A DNA stretch of 7,514 nt from Verrucomicrobiota bacterium. Lineage in GTDB: Bacteria; Verrucomicrobiota; Verrucomicrobiia; Verrucomicrobiales; DEV007. The notes below the pieces were generated by a model. It was not told the origin of the DNA. It did no database searches and saw only the letters and a list, made by a program, of their open reading frames with translations. Both the position numbers and the translations under genes were made by a program. Where the stretch lies: contig JAQCER010000138.1 of assembly GCA_027618625.1 (NCBI GenBank), forward strand, positions 1-7,514, in the 5' to 3' direction. Below are positions 6,372 to 7,514 of this stretch, piece after piece. Each line of letters starts with the position of its first letter. The stretch's first letter is position 1.

Positions 6372-7334
6372 TCAAGTGATTGAGCAAAGGTCGATCGCCA
6401 GCCTCGTGGCCGACAGAATCGATCCGGGATTGGCTGCGCCAGTCCATGCGATATTGAAAGCTGTTCCGTGGTCGACTGAAGTCCGGACAATCGGCAGGCC
6501 GAGCGTGACATTGACTGCGCTGTCAAACGCCAGTGCCTTCAGCGGAATGTGCCCCTGATCATGATACATGCAGATGAAGGCATCCGTATTTCTACGCGTG
6601 CTGGGTATGAACGCAGTGTCTGGAGGAATCGGGCCGGAGATATCGATTCCCCTTGCCCGGGCCGCTTCGACTTCGGGCAAGATGATGCGTTCCTCCTCGC
6701 GTTGACCGAAGAGTCCGTGCTCGCCAGCGTGCGGATTGAGTCCCAGTGCAATCATTCTTGGCGGTCGCTTGTTGATTCTGCCTACGGCTTCGTGCGTAAG
6801 ATCGATCACCTCGCAAAGGCGTTCGCGAGTGAGTAGCTGAGTAACTTCAGCATAGCCGCAATGGCAGGTAACAAAGCTCGCGGTCACTTCATTTGAGTAC
6901 TGCAACATGCAGGTGCGGTCCGAATTTGTCCGCGTCGCGAGGATCTCGGTATGGCCGGGAAAGTGAATCTCGGCCGCATGCAGTGCTTCCTTGTTGAGTG
7001 GGGCGGTTATTAATCCATCGATATCGCCTGCCAGCGCCGCGTCGATCGCAGTGATGAGGTATTCGTAGGCAGCGCGGCCGCAGTCGGCACTGACTTTGCC
7101 CGGCACAACCGCGCCTGCATCTGGCAGCGATGGGATGTGCCGAACCTGGGATTCATCGGGCAGCGGGAGTCCGGTCGCGGTCGCCACGCGTTCGAGAATG
7201 GCATGATCTCCGTAGATGGTAAGCTCGACCGGCGGCAGAGACTTCTGCTTCTGCTGCTGGAGTAGCATCAGGCAGACCTCCGGCCCGACCCCTGCGGGAT
7301 CACCCATTGTGATGGCGAGTTTTTTGTCGGTCAT
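6372..7334 (-). CDS. pdxA: 4-hydroxythreonine-4-phosphate dehydrogenase
   Basis: PdxA oxidises 4-phosphohydroxy-L-threonine with NAD(P)+; the product decarboxylates and is used by PdxJ to build pyridoxine 5'-phosphate (vitamin B6). The 320-residue protein is of normal length and intact. Motifs are ITMGDPAGVGPE at 8-19, LITAPLNKEAL at 108-118, FPGHTE at 125-130, the metal-binding histidines H158 (VTCHCGY), H202 (LNPHAGE) and H258 (MYHDQGHIPLK), and the C-terminal RTSVDHGTAFNIAWTG at 284-299. The ATG at 7332-7334 starts exactly at the usual MTDKKLAITMGDP N-terminus. It lies 12 bases after the stop of an upstream gene on the same strand, so the two are probably co-transcribed. The 163 bases between its stop and the VOC remnant hold no gene that I can see, and no clear terminator. 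A PdxA2-type paralogue with another substrate cannot be fully excluded, but the motif set fits PdxA. Confidence 0.94.
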   Translation of the reverse strand: MTDKKLAITMGDPAGVGPEVCLMLLQQQKQKSLPPVELTIYGDHAILERVATATGLPLPDESQVRHIPSLPDAGAVVPGKVSADCGRAAYEYLITAIDAALAGDIDGLITAPLNKEALHAAEIHFPGHTEILATRTNSDRTCMLQYSNEVTASFVTCHCGYAEVTQLLTRERLCEVIDLTHEAVGRINKRPPRMIALGLNPHAGEHGLFGQREEERIILPEVEAARARGIDISGPIPPDTAFIPSTRRNTDAFICMYHDQGHIPLKALAFDSAVNVTLGLPIVRTSVDHGTAFNIAWTGAANPGSILSATRLAIDLCSIT

Positions 7335-7346
7335 GACTGGAAAGGA

Positions 7347-7514
7347 CTATTCACCGGGAGAAATCGTGTTGCCACGAATATCGGTGCTCTCCGTTGGGAA
7401 GTTGGGAACAGTGGCAGTTGACGAAAGGGGCCCCAGCAGCGATGATTCAGCAACGTGAACGCTCCCACCAGCACCAGCGACGAGATTGTTGCGCTCGATA
7501 CTTCCCACCTCATC
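7347..7514 (-). CDS. Unidentified protein, C-terminal end only
   Basis: One - strand frame is open from the window edge to TAG at 7347-7349, giving 55 residues (DEVGSIERNNLVAGAGGS... STDIRGNTISPGE). It ends 12 bases before pdxA, a spacing that fits an operon, and has a balanced soluble composition rich in Gly, Ser, Thr and Asn, as in secreted or beta-rich proteins. I do not recognise the family. The well-known partner upstream of pdxA in many bacteria is the SurA-type peptidyl-prolyl isomerase, but no parvulin sequence is visible in this short piece. An alternative - strand frame (7331-7513) is also open but has a less protein-like composition and overlaps pdxA's start. Confidence 0.4.
   Translation of the reverse strand, partial: DEVGSIERNNLVAGAGGSVHVAESSLLGPLSSTATVPNFPTESTDIRGNTISPGE

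Overview
The window looks like a piece of a chromosome from a Verrucomicrobiota-type bacterium or a close PVC relative. I infer this from the style of the proteins: an exported protein with a SUMF1-like fold, glycine linkers and a C-terminal 'YAVYRSSDLSTWEEL' domain, a fused RibBA, and genes without obvious Shine-Dalgarno sequences. This is a taxonomic impression only, because no rRNA or other marker is present.

Layout. From the left edge, three genes run on the + strand: the 3' part of bioD (biotin synthesis), a small exported DUF1579-like protein, and a complete fused ribBA (riboflavin synthesis). Right after the ribBA stop comes an imperfect palindrome of about 180 bp with the form of a dispersed REP/MITE-like element, then a possible terminator. 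On the - strand follows a large exported gene (2855-4732) with a ThuA/glutamine-amidotransferase-like domain, a SUMF1-like domain and a small C-terminal beta domain. It is interrupted by one in-frame amber codon exactly where the conserved Trp of the family's RGGSW motif should be. About 1 kb with no convincing gene follows (4733-5730). Next, on the + strand, is a PhnB/YjdN-like VOC gene whose start codon lies in the last copy of a perfect 5 x 10-bp tandem repeat, and which is broken by a -1 frameshift at a T4 run. The right end is pdxA (vitamin B6 synthesis) on the - strand, with the C-terminal end of an unidentified gene 12 bases upstream of it.

How it fits together. The outer parts are conserved cofactor-synthesis housekeeping genes (biotin, riboflavin, pyridoxal phosphate) with no sign of damage. 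The middle 2.6-6.2 kb is accessory-like: both genes there carry a single-base lesion, and the surroundings hold a palindromic element, a tandem repeat and a long gene-poor stretch. I do not see a new defence or mobile system. The most notable items are the two single-base gene disruptions, the palindrome abutting ribBA, and the tandem repeat that contains the VOC start codon.
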